Below, piece after piece: positions 1-6,653 of a DNA stretch of 23,435 nt. The position numbers and the translations under genes are program-made. Below the pieces are notes generated by a model. The model ran no database searches, was not told the origin of the DNA, and saw only the letters and a list, made by a program, of their open reading frames with translations. Positions within the stretch are counted from its first letter, which is position 1. Every line of letters begins with the position of its first letter. This DNA comes from Candidatus Bathyarchaeota archaeon. Lineage in GTDB: Archaea > Thermoproteota > Bathyarchaeia > TCS64. The DNA lies in assembly GCA_026014515.1 (NCBI GenBank), contig JAOZIG010000118.1, forward strand, positions 1 through 23,435, read 5' to 3'.

Positions 1-432
1 CATTACCATATTATTGCTAAAACTAATCAAATCGAATAGGCTCATGACTCTAATATCCGTCTCCCATTGAAGCTCAGTACCCTCTTGGAAATACTCCTCA
101 GCATCCTCCAAAGGCACAGATAACTCAAGATCAACCGGCACAGTGGAATGAGCAGGAATACTCACCGTTGCACTATCATATGAGACCTCTACGCCATCCA
201 CGATCATGGCTATACGTATCTCTAAAGTAGCGTCAACAAATCCACTGTTACGCGGAGATAAATTAAAGGGCACTACAACAGGGTCCGTAAACTGTATCTC
301 AATACCCTGTTCACCACTGGACATGGCTGTAGAAAATACACCAAGCATAGAATGCATTCCAACGACGAGCCCTAACGCTGATGCCAGCTGCACCAAGGCG
401 ATGAGAGCCCCGATAACCTTCGAGAACTTCAA
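1..432 (-). CDS. N-terminally anchored protein, WHy/LEA14-like domain (partial)
   Basis: The reading frame is open from a TTG at 432 to the window edge, giving 144 residues with the C-terminus missing. A TGA lies three codons upstream of the TTG, so the start is confined to this area. The first 35 residues are a hydrophobic signal or anchor segment (MKFSKVIGALIALVQLASAL), so the protein is probably exported or tethered outside the membrane. The following part has the alternating beta pattern of an immunoglobulin-like or LEA14/WHy domain, with pieces such as VPFNLSPRNSGFVDATLEIRI and a later IPAHSTVPVDLELSVP; this assignment is an inference from pattern only. It is transcribed away from the AN1-CAP gene. 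No enzymatic motif is visible. Confidence 0.6.
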   Translation of the reverse strand, partial: MKFSKVIGALIALVQLASALGLVVGMHSMLGVFSTAMSSGEQGIEIQFTDPVVVPFNLSPRNSGFVDATLEIRIAMIVDGVEVSYDSATVSIPAHSTVPVDLELSVPLEDAEEYFQEGTELQWETDIRVMSLFDLISFSNNMVM

Positions 433-466
433 AATAGCTCACTAAACAGAATAAGAAACATGCCGC

Positions 467-476
467 GTTATATAAC
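467..476 (-). promoter_or_regulatory. TATA-like palindrome in a divergent promoter region
   Basis: GTTATATAAC is a perfect 10-base palindrome about 35-44 bases before the TTG at 432, a suitable distance for an archaeal TATA box. Being symmetrical it could in principle be read both ways, but it lies 100 bases from the AN1-CAP start at 576, which more likely uses an A/T-rich stretch between about 500 and 552. Confidence 0.4.
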
Positions 477-575
477 TATCAGCAAAAACAGGCACAATAC
501 ACAAAATAGATAATAAAAAACTGGAACAAGACTTGGTAAACCCTTAATAAACCTCGTCCAGCAAGGCAATATATT

Positions 576-1331
576 ATGGGCATATGTTACCACTGCGGAA
601 AAGAGGTTGAACCACCAGTAAGGTGCCCCTACTGCAACCTAACATTCTGCGACGAACACTTACCCCAGAAAGCCCATAACTGTATCGCATTATCAAATAA
701 CCTCCAAGGCATCAAACCAGAGCCAATAACCAAGACAATCCACTACGTTGAACCAGAGGAAGAAGAGGAAACCCAGAGACCCCGCCCAAGAACAGTAAAA
801 ACAAGAAAAAAGACAAGCTTCCTAGGGCAAGGAATCACAAAACAAAAGGTACTGGTTGTAGTCTTGACACTTGCATTAAGCCTAGCAAGCGTATTGATGC
901 TATGGCAGTGGGAACCAGATGACGATGGACCTCCAGTAGGACCCGTATTCCCCATAACAAAGGAAACCATCGAACAACAGGAATACGTACTAGAACTCAT
1001 CAACAAAGAACGCGTTAAAGAAGAACTCCCACAACTAACCCTGAACAATAACAGCATTGCCCAACGCTATGCCGAGGAACTGCTCAGAACGGGCAACCTC
1101 AAGAATAACCCTGATCTCCCCGCATACATGGGTGAGAACCTCATGTATTTTGAGGGAGAAGACTTCAATGTCACAATCGTGCTTGATGCGTTGCTCTATG
1201 ATATGGTCTATGATGACTCTGATTATAACTGGGGAAACCGGGACAACATACTCTACGATGAATATACCGCTGTTAGCATAGGCGTCGCCTACGACGATAA
1301 CAATCTATATCTTGTTCAGGATTTTAGCTAG
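576..1331 (+). CDS. AN1-type zinc finger, membrane-anchored CAP domain protein
   Basis: This 251-residue protein has three parts. Residues 4-36 are an AN1 zinc finger with the exact ligand order C4, C7, C17, C20, C25, H28, H34, C36. Residues 45-90 are a charged, proline-rich linker with a glutamate run. A single membrane helix spans about 91-110. Residues 128-251 are a CAP/SCP-like domain, recognised from the LELINKER opening, GENLMY and the final VGVAY...YLVQDF strands. AN1 fingers in eukaryotes act inside the cell in ubiquitin and stress pathways; CAP domains are normally extracytoplasmic, so the protein should cross the membrane with the finger inside. The CAP histidine usually found before the ENL motif is absent (RTGNLKNN stands there), so the canonical His/Glu site looks incomplete. 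Function unknown. Confidence 0.8.
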   Translation: MGICYHCGKEVEPPVRCPYCNLTFCDEHLPQKAHNCIALSNNLQGIKPEPITKTIHYVEPEEEEETQRPRPRTVKTRKKTSFLGQGITKQKVLVVVLTLALSLASVLMLWQWEPDDDGPPVGPVFPITKETIEQQEYVLELINKERVKEELPQLTLNNNSIAQRYAEELLRTGNLKNNPDLPAYMGENLMYFEGEDFNVTIVLDALLYDMVYDDSDYNWGNRDNILYDEYTAVSIGVAYDDNNLYLVQDFS

Positions 1332-1362
1332 AGAACAGAGTTCAATAAAACCCATAAAGACT

Positions 1363-1497
1363 ATGCCAAGAAAACAACTCATGCATAAACTTTCACGTGA
1401 ACACAAATTTTTCATGGGAGGTTTCCTAGTTGGATTCGTATTTTACGCAGGAACCTTCATCCTAGGCTTCTATCTGAGAATAAAGGGAATAATGTAG
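1363..1497 (+). CDS. Small single-pass or hairpin membrane protein, 44 residues
   Basis: The frame is open from 1312, but that start would overlap the end of the AN1-CAP gene. The ATG at 1363 is preferred: it follows an A/T-rich ATAAAA stretch and gives a compact product, MPRKQLMHKLSREHKFFMGG and onwards. A basic N-terminus is followed by a hydrophobic segment (residues 16-37, FMGGFLVGFVFYAGTFILGF) and a short basic tail. It lies 31 bases after the AN1-CAP stop on the same strand, so the two may be cotranscribed. No family is recognised. The coding call rests on length, composition and position, so it is only moderately secure. Confidence 0.45.
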   Translation: MPRKQLMHKLSREHKFFMGGFLVGFVFYAGTFILGFYLRIKGIM

Positions 1498-1501
1498 AGA
1501 A

Positions 1502-2593
1502 TTAGCGTCGATAAACCTCGACGTTATGCTCAAGACTGGACTCACCCAATGCCTGAACAGTCGCAGCCATCAAAGAACCAAGATTCTCCAAGTCCTGCAG
1601 ACTGATGACTTCATTAGGGCTGTGCATATACCTGTTAGGCATACTGATCAAACCACAAATGGTGCCACCGCGCTCCACCTGAATAGCCCAAGCATCAGTA
1701 CCACTCCGGCTAGGCACACCCTGACGCTGACAAGGAATACCATTCTTCTCCGCTGAAGCCTCCATCATCTCCCACAAGGCACGGGTAAAGTTACCGCCAA
1801 GAGCCACCACGGGACCCTTACCGATCTTAATACCCCCTACCTCATTGGGCTTGACGCCCGGTGCAACCGCATGTGTTACATCGGTGGCGATAGCTGCCCA
1901 AGGCTTGATGTTATACGCCGCAATAGTGGCGCCTCTTAGTCCAATCTCCTCTTGAACCGTGGCGACAAAATGCACCTTGATGTTCTTTGGCTTATTCTTG
2001 GAGAGAATCTCCATGGTCTTTACGAGACCTGCGACACAACAGACATCATCAAAGGCTGGACCTACTAGCTTATCGCTGTCTTTGGTGCCTAATTTGGTGA
2101 CATCAAGATAGGGGGTACACACGGTACCAGACTTAATTCCTAGTTTCTCAGCCTCCTCTTTGCTGTCTAATCCTAGGTCGAGGAGCATATCCTTCAACTC
2201 AGGAGACTTATCCCGCTCCTTGGCGTCAGTGAGATGTGCCGCCTTCACAGCCACAGCGCCCACAATATAATCTTCTGGGCCATCACCATACCAGACTTTC
2301 ACGCGGGTGCCATATGCTACACGCTTATCCCATCCACCTACCTGTTTGAAGCCGGCGAAGCCGTCGTCGTCAACGTGGCTTATCATGAAACCGAGTTGGT
2401 CATAGTGTCCAGCTAGCATAACGTCTCGTTTGCCGTCACCGATGACGCCGATGACGTTACCCATGACATCAACTGTTACGCTGTCACAGTATTTGCTGAA
2501 GACCTCGATGATGCGCTCACGGCGCTGCTGCTCGAAGCCTGTGACGCTTGGAGCTTCCATGAAGTACTTCAGTGTCTTGTACAAGTCAACCAT
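1502..2593 (-). CDS. M42 family metallo-aminopeptidase (TET-like / glutamyl aminopeptidase type)
   Basis: M42 enzymes are cytosolic, usually dodecameric two-metal aminopeptidases that trim peptides left by the proteasome. All expected metal and catalytic positions are visible: H63 with D65 (AGHYDQLGFM), D182 (VGPAFDD), E215-E216 (VQEEIGLRGA), D238 (ATDVTHA) and H324 (YMHSPNEV). The length of 363 residues matches the family. The frame is open further upstream to 2692, but that would run into the divergent dimethylargininase gene; the ATG at 2593 begins MVDLYKTLKYFMEAPSVTGF, the normal family N-terminus, and has a TATA-like box about 30-37 bases upstream. The exact specificity within M42 (leucyl, glutamyl or acylaminoacyl) cannot be read from the sequence. 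Confidence 0.9.
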   Translation of the reverse strand: MVDLYKTLKYFMEAPSVTGFEQQRRERIIEVFSKYCDSVTVDVMGNVIGVIGDGKRDVMLAGHYDQLGFMISHVDDDGFAGFKQVGGWDKRVAYGTRVKVWYGDGPEDYIVGAVAVKAAHLTDAKERDKSPELKDMLLDLGLDSKEEAEKLGIKSGTVCTPYLDVTKLGTKDSDKLVGPAFDDVCCVAGLVKTMEILSKNKPKNIKVHFVATVQEEIGLRGATIAAYNIKPWAAIATDVTHAVAPGVKPNEVGGIKIGKGPVVALGGNFTRALWEMMEASAEKNGIPCQRQGVPSRSGTDAWAIQVERGGTICGLISMPNRYMHSPNEVISLQDLENLGSLMAATVQALGESSLEHNVEVYRR

Positions 2594-2622
2594 ACTTATC
2601 GAGCAAAATTCAGCCCGAACCC

Positions 2623-2656
2623 GTTTAAAGTTATCCACCCTCGTAACCATTATACA
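2623..2656. promoter_or_regulatory. Divergent promoters of the M42 and dimethylargininase genes
   Basis: On the minus strand CTTTAAAC (2623-2630) lies 30-37 bases before the M42 ATG at 2593. On the plus strand CATTATACA (2648-2656) lies about 25 bases before the ATG at 2678. Both spacings fit archaeal TATA boxes with leaderless or near-leaderless transcripts. Confidence 0.5.
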
Positions 2657-2677
2657 CCCAGAACCCAAGCACATAAT

Positions 2678-3433
2678 ATGACACCACGACACGCCCTCGT
2701 ACGTGAACCCGGAAACCTGTACACAAGCTGCCTCTCAGAACATCCACTGCATCATACAGTGAGTCTCAAAGGCGCAAGAGAACAGCACCAGAAATATAGG
2801 GAAACATTAGCCGAACTCGGGCTAGAAGTAATCATGGTCCCACGCGATGATCAACACCCAGATAGTTGCTTTGTAGAAGATAATGCGGTGGTTGAGAATG
2901 GAAAGGCATTGATCTGTAGGATGGCTAAGGAATCCAGACGCGGAGAACAACCCGGAGTAGCAGCTACCCTCGAAGAGTATATGCCTATTAAATGGGCGGA
3001 GGAGCCAGCCACCGTTGAGGGTGGTGATGTGGTTCACGCTGAGGGGAAACTCATCAGTGGCATCAGTGACCGTACTAACTATGAAGGTGTGGCGCAGTTA
3101 CAGGAGTGGCTGGATGTGCCTGTAGCCACGATTTTTGATCCAACGATTATGCATCTGAAGAGTTATGTGACTTATCTCGGGAAAGGTATCATGATCGCTA
3201 CGGAGAAATATGCGAATCACCCTGCGTTGGAGGGTTATAATATTTTGATTCCTCCTTCTGAGGAGGGTTATGCTGCTGATACTCTGGCTGTAGGTGATAC
3301 TGTGATTATGGCGGATGGGTATACTACGGCTCAGACTATGGTGCGTGAGGCTGGGTTTGATGTGATTAGTCTTAATGTTTCTGAGATCCAGAAATGTGAC
3401 GGTGCATTGACCTGTCTCAGTGTGCTCTGGTAG
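2678..3433 (+). CDS. Dimethylargininase-like hydrolase (guanidino-group modifying family)
   Basis: This 251-residue protein matches N(G),N(G)-dimethylarginine dimethylaminohydrolase in length and motifs. It has FVEDNAVV at residues 65-72 (acidic substrate-binding residues), EGGDV with E114 and D117, MHLKSYVTYLG with the catalytic histidine H159, and the nucleophile C246 in CDGALTCLSVLW at the extreme C-terminus. DDAH turns methylated arginine into citrulline and (di)methylamine through a thiouronium intermediate; related enzymes act on arginine or agmatine. The start at 2678 has a TATA box about 25 bases upstream. It is followed after 37 bases by a RidA gene with its own promoter. The archaeal substrate is not known, so the narrower substrate call is an inference. 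Confidence 0.82.
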   Translation: MTPRHALVREPGNLYTSCLSEHPLHHTVSLKGAREQHQKYRETLAELGLEVIMVPRDDQHPDSCFVEDNAVVENGKALICRMAKESRRGEQPGVAATLEEYMPIKWAEEPATVEGGDVVHAEGKLISGISDRTNYEGVAQLQEWLDVPVATIFDPTIMHLKSYVTYLGKGIMIATEKYANHPALEGYNILIPPSEEGYAADTLAVGDTVIMADGYTTAQTMVREAGFDVISLNVSEIQKCDGALTCLSVLW

Positions 3434-3436
3434 GAG

Positions 3437-3446
3437 AAAATATATC
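3437..3446 (+). promoter_or_regulatory. TATA box of the RidA gene
   Basis: AAAATATATC lies about 25-34 bases before the ATG at 3471, immediately after the dimethylargininase stop. It decides the RidA start: the in-frame extension to 3420 would place the box inside the coding sequence. Confidence 0.5.
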
Positions 3447-3470
3447 CCCTACCCCTCACGTTACCTCCCT

Positions 3471-3839
3471 ATGAAGTACTATACTAAACCCGGGATGGAG
3501 AAATACCCCTTCAGTTCAGCCGTCAAGGCAGGCGACTTTATTTTCATCAGTGGAACAGCCGCAGCACAAGATGATGAAGGTAAACCATTGACTACTGTTG
3601 AGGCGCAGACTCATGAGATTATGAAGCAGTTTAAGGATGCTTTGGCGGAGTTTGATGCTAGTCTTGATGATGTGGTGAAGATTAGTGTCTATATTGAGGA
3701 TCAGTCTGAGTGGCCTAAGATGAACGCGGTGTATCGTAGTTATTTTGGTGATAAGTTGCCTGCGCGTGTGGCGGCTGTTACTGGTCTGGTGATGAAGGGT
3801 TTCCTTGTGGAGATGGATTGTATCGCTTACAAGCCCTGA
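3471..3839 (+). CDS. RidA family (YjgF/YER057c/UK114) enamine/imine deaminase
   Basis: RidA proteins are trimeric cytosolic enzymes that hydrolyse reactive enamine and imine intermediates released by PLP enzymes. The 122-residue product has the typical order: YPFSSAVKAGDFIFISGTAA near the N-terminus, the helix THEIMKQFKDALAEFDASLD, and PARVAAVTG carrying the conserved substrate-binding arginine. The final strand reads VEMDCIA where most relatives have IEIEAIA, so the second acidic residue is aspartate instead of glutamate, a conservative change. The start at ATG 3471 is chosen over the longer frame because of the TATA box and the usual family length. Its position after the dimethylargininase gene suggests a role in amino-acid breakdown. 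Confidence 0.88.
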   Translation: MKYYTKPGMEKYPFSSAVKAGDFIFISGTAAAQDDEGKPLTTVEAQTHEIMKQFKDALAEFDASLDDVVKISVYIEDQSEWPKMNAVYRSYFGDKLPARVAAVTGLVMKGFLVEMDCIAYKP

Positions 3840-3919
3840 TTTTATCCTTAATATTAGGTGAATTTCCTTGGTGATTGGTTCCAGGGGTGGCTGTTTCTAG
3901 AAATATCTAAATATAGGGG

Positions 3920-3945
3920 CCCTGTATTCTGTCAAGCTTACAGGG
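3920..3945. repeat. 7-bp inverted repeat just before the eL40 gene
   Basis: CCCTGTA (3920-3926) and TACAGGG (3939-3945) form perfect 7-base arms around a 12-base centre, directly downstream of a TATA-like AAATATA (about 3909-3915). If transcription begins about 25 bases after that box, the repeat straddles the start site and would act as a DNA operator instead of a full RNA hairpin. Confidence 0.35.
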
Positions 3946-3954
3946 GAAACAATA

Positions 3955-4119
3955 ATGTCATTAAGAGACCCGGTTAAAATCGAGATCGCAAGAAGCCATA
4001 GGATCAAGAAGTCTGTTTGTAGGAGTTGCGGCGCTACTAATCCACCTAATGCTACAAAGTGTCGTAAGTGTCGTAGTAAGAACCTGAGGCCCAAGCGTAC
4101 AAAGGGTAAGGGTAGATAG
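3955..4119 (+). CDS. rpl40e: Large ribosomal subunit protein eL40
   Basis: This short gene encodes 54 residues, beginning MSLRDPVKIEIARSHRIKKS. It has one zinc ribbon with the pattern C-x2-C-x10-C-x2-C (CRSCGATNPPNATKCRKC) and a strongly basic C-terminus ending KRTKGKGR. Archaeal eL40 is a free small protein of about 50 residues, whereas the eukaryotic one is made as a ubiquitin fusion; no ubiquitin part is present here. It sits on the ribosomal large subunit. The stop at 4117-4119 abuts the stop of the convergent AlaX-like gene with one base between, so the two transcripts probably overlap at their ends. Confidence 0.93.
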   Translation: MSLRDPVKIEIARSHRIKKSVCRSCGATNPPNATKCRKCRSKNLRPKRTKGKGR

Positions 4120-4120
4120 G

Positions 4121-4573
4121 CTACTCTATGTCGTAGCTTACTTCGAGTACTTGTTTGCTGTTTCTGTATCTTGTTTTAGTGATGTGTATTTTTCCTACTT
4201 CGCCAGTGGTGCGTGTGTGTTTTTTGATGCAGGCGTTTACGTTCCAGTCTGGTAGATGGAATATGGTTACTGTTTGGATTGATTCGGGTAAGGGGAATTT
4301 ATCGTATATCCAGTCTCCCCAGCGTTCTTCTGCTTCTTTTCTGGTCATTGTGTAGGTTTCGATTTCTGCGTCTTCTGTGATCTTTTGGTTTACTTTTTGT
4401 TGGATTTCTTCTAGTTGTTGGTCTGTTGGTTTTCGTGGGTATTCTACTGCGATTCTTCCATGTGCTCCGTCGATGCTTGCGCTTGTGCTCCATTTTGCTT
4501 CTGGTCCTAGTACTTTGACGATGGCGCCTTTGACTATGTGTAGTGCTGTGTGGGTTTTTGTCTCGATGTTCAT
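4121..4573 (-). CDS. AlaX-type alanyl-tRNA editing protein (short form)
   Basis: AlaX proteins hydrolyse mischarged Ser- or Gly-tRNA(Ala) in trans. The 150-residue product is a stand-alone tRNA_SAD-type editing domain. The zinc ligands are all visible: H8 and H12 in THTALH near the N-terminus, and C115 with H119 in NACIKKHTRTTGEVG, which matches the AlaRS consensus CxxxH followed by TGEIG. The protein ends shortly after this motif (QVLEVSYDIE). The length fits the short AlaX class that lacks the N-terminal glycine-rich and C-terminal extensions. It converges on eL40, consistent with a translation-related neighbourhood. Whether serine or glycine is the main edited residue cannot be told. Confidence 0.85.
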   Translation of the reverse strand: MNIETKTHTALHIVKGAIVKVLGPEAKWSTSASIDGAHGRIAVEYPRKPTDQQLEEIQQKVNQKITEDAEIETYTMTRKEAEERWGDWIYDKFPLPESIQTVTIFHLPDWNVNACIKKHTRTTGEVGKIHITKTRYRNSKQVLEVSYDIE

Positions 4574-4715
4574 AGCCGTCTTATGTGCTTGGGTTGAAAA
4601 AAGTGTATTGGGTGGTGTCTACTGGTGGGTACTTTGGGGAAAAAATTTTCTCGTAGGAGTCTATGTGAGGAGTTGTTATTTTGTGGGATTCGGTGGGAAT
4701 AGACTAGTTTAGTGT

Positions 4716-5150
4716 TTATTGGGTGCCTAGTTTGGCTCTGGTTTCTGCCGTGATTGGGTTTTCGTGTAATAAGCCGTGTTTTGGGGTTTGTTTGATGATG
4801 TGTTGATCGTTAGATACTATGATGGGTAGTTTGTGTTTTTTTGCTGTGGCTATTAGGAAGCCGTCTCCGAGGGGTATGTTATCTGTTTGTGATACTGTTA
4901 GTCCGTCTATGCTTGTTTCTACTGTGGTCATTGCTTCTAGGATTAGTTTTATTTTTTCGATGAGTAGTTTTAGGGGTCGTACTTTGTAGTACCAGTATAG
5001 TGTATTGTATGTTTCAAGTATTGTAGTTGGTGTGATATGTAAGGGTAGATTTTCGTTTATACAGTGTTCAAGATAGCTCCATGCTTCTTGGTGGGCGGGG
5101 GATTCATCATAGAGTGCGTAGGCGAGTATGTCAGCGTCTAGGAGTCTCAT
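4716..5150 (-). CDS. vapC: VapC-type PIN domain ribonuclease toxin
   Basis: PIN domain toxins are Mg2+-dependent ribonucleases, often cutting tRNA or rRNA. The 144-residue product has the acidic quartet in the right order: D5 (MRLLDADILAYALYDES), E46 (TTILETYN), D96 (IPLGDGFLIATAKKH) and D115 (IIVSNDQHI). The start codon lies inside the antitoxin gene: the two overlap by 20 bases (5131-5150), giving translational coupling typical of such pairs. The downstream 142 bases to the AlaX-like gene hold nothing I could recognise. Confidence 0.88.
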   Translation of the reverse strand: MRLLDADILAYALYDESPAHQEAWSYLEHCINENLPLHITPTTILETYNTLYWYYKVRPLKLLIEKIKLILEAMTTVETSIDGLTVSQTDNIPLGDGFLIATAKKHKLPIIVSNDQHIIKQTPKHGLLHENPITAETRAKLGTQ

Positions 5151-5394
5151 GTTTTACTCCACCGTACTCGTCTTTTACTGTTGAGAAATCTGTTTGAGCC
5201 CTATCTGGGTCTCCTTCGAGTTTTATGGCTTTGATCTTGTCGAGTAGGTCTGTGTTGTTTACTGCTTTGAGTAGGATGGTGTCTTTGTCTATTAGTTGTA
5301 TGTTGAACTCTTTTTTGCCTATGGTGTTTCGTATCTCGGATGGTATTGTGATTCTTCCTCGTTCATCTATACTCGCTGTTTCGCCCACGCCCAT
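5131..5394 (-). CDS. vapB: VapB-type AbrB/SpoVT antitoxin
   Basis: The N-terminal 45 residues are an AbrB swapped-hairpin DNA-binding domain (GETASIDERGRITIPSEIRN, the classic DxxGRIxIPxxIR pattern). The C-terminal half is charged and presumably wraps the PIN toxin. The ATG at 5394 is chosen over a GTG three codons upstream because a TATA box at 5419-5428 lies about 27-32 bases away, giving a near-leaderless mRNA. Such antitoxins repress their own promoter, and a perfect palindrome lies between the box and the start. It is the first gene of the pair, followed with overlap by vapC. Confidence 0.86.
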   Translation of the reverse strand: MGVGETASIDERGRITIPSEIRNTIGKKEFNIQLIDKDTILLKAVNNTDLLDKIKAIKLEGDPDRAQTDFSTVKDEYGGVKHETPRR

Positions 5395-5401
5395 TACCCA
5401 C

Positions 5402-5428
5402 ACCCATATGGGTTTTGGTGTATATAAA
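5402..5428 (-). promoter_or_regulatory. vapBC promoter with a palindromic operator
   Basis: ACCCATATGGGT at 5402-5413 is a perfect 12-base palindrome. Next to it, TGTATATAAA (5419-5428; TTTATATACA on the coding strand) is a TATA box. The palindrome lies between the box and the vapB ATG, covering the expected transcription start, which is where an autorepressing VapB/VapBC complex would bind. Confidence 0.6.
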
Positions 5429-5488
5429 CAGTGACTCGACCACTTGGGTTGTGTTCATTAACCTCTTTTTTGATGCAATAAAATGAGT

Positions 5489-5521
5489 CTCATAGAGTGT
5501 GGATGGGTTTTACTCTATGAG
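5489..5521 (-). terminator. Stem-loop over the stop codon of the 5515-6066 gene
   Basis: CTCATAGAGT (5489-5498) and ACTCTATGAG (5512-5521) are perfect 10-base arms around a 13-base loop. The right arm contains the TAG stop at 5515-5517. On the minus strand the stem is followed by TCATTTTATTG, a weak U-rich run, so it may act in 3' end formation or mRNA protection. Confidence 0.45.
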
Positions 5522-6066
5522 TGTTTGTGTTTGCTGAGTTTGTCTAGCTCAGCGATGTCCGCGGGTGTGACTAGTTGGTGTTCTAGTCCGTGGTGCCATG
5601 GGTAGACTAGGAAGAACCATCTGTTGAGGCAGTCTACGTAGTTGAACCAGCTCCATAGGAGGTCGTCTAGTTCTTCTTTTGTCTGTACTGTGGGTAGTGC
5701 TTGGTCTATGGCTACTGTGAACTGGTATAGGTTTGGGACGTTGAGCCATGGTGCTGGGCAGCCTGGTGGGTTCTGGTTTCCTAGCATTTTGGCGATGTGT
5801 AGTGTGCTGTATCGCCATATCTTTTTGCAGGTTTCTAGTGGTATGTCTGGGTCGTTGATGGCGGCTGTTACTGTGGGTTTTGCGCATTTCCATCCCATGG
5901 CTTGTGTGTCGGCTATGAGGAATAGTAGGTTGCCTAGGATTTGTCCGCCTACGTTGGCTCCGCTGGGGTAGATGCCTTTTTTGCACATGGTTACTTCTGT
6001 GGGTTCTTCCCAGAAGATGCGGTCTAGATCGTCTTCGATCATGTCCTTGACTTGGGTCCAGTGCAT
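5515..6066 (-). CDS. Unrecognised 183-residue protein coupled to a DUF3830-like gene
   Basis: I do not recognise this family. The product is soluble and rich in Trp, Cys and Pro, with short predicted helices. Notable pieces are MHWTQVKDMIEDDLDRIFWE at the N-terminus, SGANVGGQILGNLLFLIADT, a YSTLHIAKMLGNQNPPGCPA stretch, and FNYVDCLNRWFFLVYPWHHG near the end. The frame continues upstream to 6429, but that part is Arg/His/Thr-rich antiframe sequence lying over the next gene; the ATG at 6066 shares its A with the upstream TAA (TAATG), so ribosomes can pass directly from one gene to the other. Tight coupling suggests the product works with the cyclophilin-like protein. Confidence 0.6.
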   Translation of the reverse strand: MHWTQVKDMIEDDLDRIFWEEPTEVTMCKKGIYPSGANVGGQILGNLLFLIADTQAMGWKCAKPTVTAAINDPDIPLETCKKIWRYSTLHIAKMLGNQNPPGCPAPWLNVPNLYQFTVAIDQALPTVQTKEELDDLLWSWFNYVDCLNRWFFLVYPWHHGLEHQLVTPADIAELDKLSKHKHS

Positions 6067-6521
6067 TAGGGGTGCCTCCGTGCGGTCATGGTGATGGGTG
6101 TATGCAGTAGGTAGTAGTGGTTCCAGACTGTTTCTCCGGCTTTGATGAGTTGGGGCATGTCTTCTTCTGATACTTTGGCTACTACTGCTCCGCTTACTGT
6201 GATGGGTTCTGTGCATGGTCCGTAGTAGAGGCTGATTCCTCCGTAGCCTCCGTGGACGCTGTAGTTGACGCTGCCGGGTGGTATCTCGCAGAACATTCGC
6301 TTTGTGCGTCCTAGTTGTGTTCCTGTTTTTACTGGGTGGCGTGGTGGTCTTGCTGCTGCGCTGAACTCTTGTCCTGTGCTTACTGGGTGTCTGCAGAATA
6401 GTTTGACTGGTTCCTTTAGGTTTTCCCATAGTAGTTTGGTTAGTTCTGGTTCTTCTTTTTCGAGGAGTGTGGCTGTTAGTGTGGTGTCGATGGTTGGGAA
6501 TGTTAGTTGTATTTGTTTCAT
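6066..6521 (-). CDS. Cyclophilin-like fold protein (DUF3830-like)
   Basis: The 151-residue product resembles the DUF3830 / cyclophilin-like families: an N-terminal strand MKQIQLTFPTIDTTLTATLL, then the acidic helix EKEEPELTKLLWENLKEPVK, then a long beta-rich core with NYSVHGGYGGISLYYGP. Members of these families occur in operons with transporters or small-molecule enzymes and mostly have no proven activity. The frame is open up to 6971, but that upstream part lies antisense to the plus-strand gene at 6654. The ATG at 6521 has an A/T-rich TATA-like stretch (AAATACAATAAAC, about 6537-6549) ahead of it. It is the first gene of a two-gene unit and ends in a TAATG overlap with the next. Confidence 0.6.
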   Translation of the reverse strand: MKQIQLTFPTIDTTLTATLLEKEEPELTKLLWENLKEPVKLFCRHPVSTGQEFSAAARPPRHPVKTGTQLGRTKRMFCEIPPGSVNYSVHGGYGGISLYYGPCTEPITVSGAVVAKVSEEDMPQLIKAGETVWNHYYLLHTPITMTARRHP

Positions 6522-6653
6522 GGGGATATTGGTGTGTTTATTGTATTTTAGTTGAGGCCTCTGTTTTATATTGGGTTTATCCGGGGATCTGGTGTATCTG
6601 GTTACAGTATCTTCTTTGTGACATTGTTCAACTGATTCCAATGGGTGTAAAAA

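Noticed and set aside
206..445. 79-residue plus-strand frame near the left edge
   Set aside because: The minus strand over the same bases codes for an anchored beta-rich protein that runs off the window edge, with a TATA box at the right distance.
2594..2692. Longer N-terminus of the M42 peptidase
   Set aside because: The extra 33 residues would overlap the divergent gene and remove room for both promoters. The family start is at 2593.
4377..4712. 111-residue plus-strand frame
   Set aside because: It is mostly the reverse of the AlaX-like gene, with Trp/Cys/Phe-rich shadow composition and no motif.
5642..5971. 109-residue plus-strand frame
   Set aside because: It lies fully antisense to the 5515-6066 gene, and the minus-strand frame has the better context.
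6067..6429. Upstream extension of the 5515-6066 frame to 6429
   Set aside because: This part is Arg/His/Thr-rich antiframe sequence overlying the DUF3830-like gene. The ATG at 6066 in TAATG is a better start.
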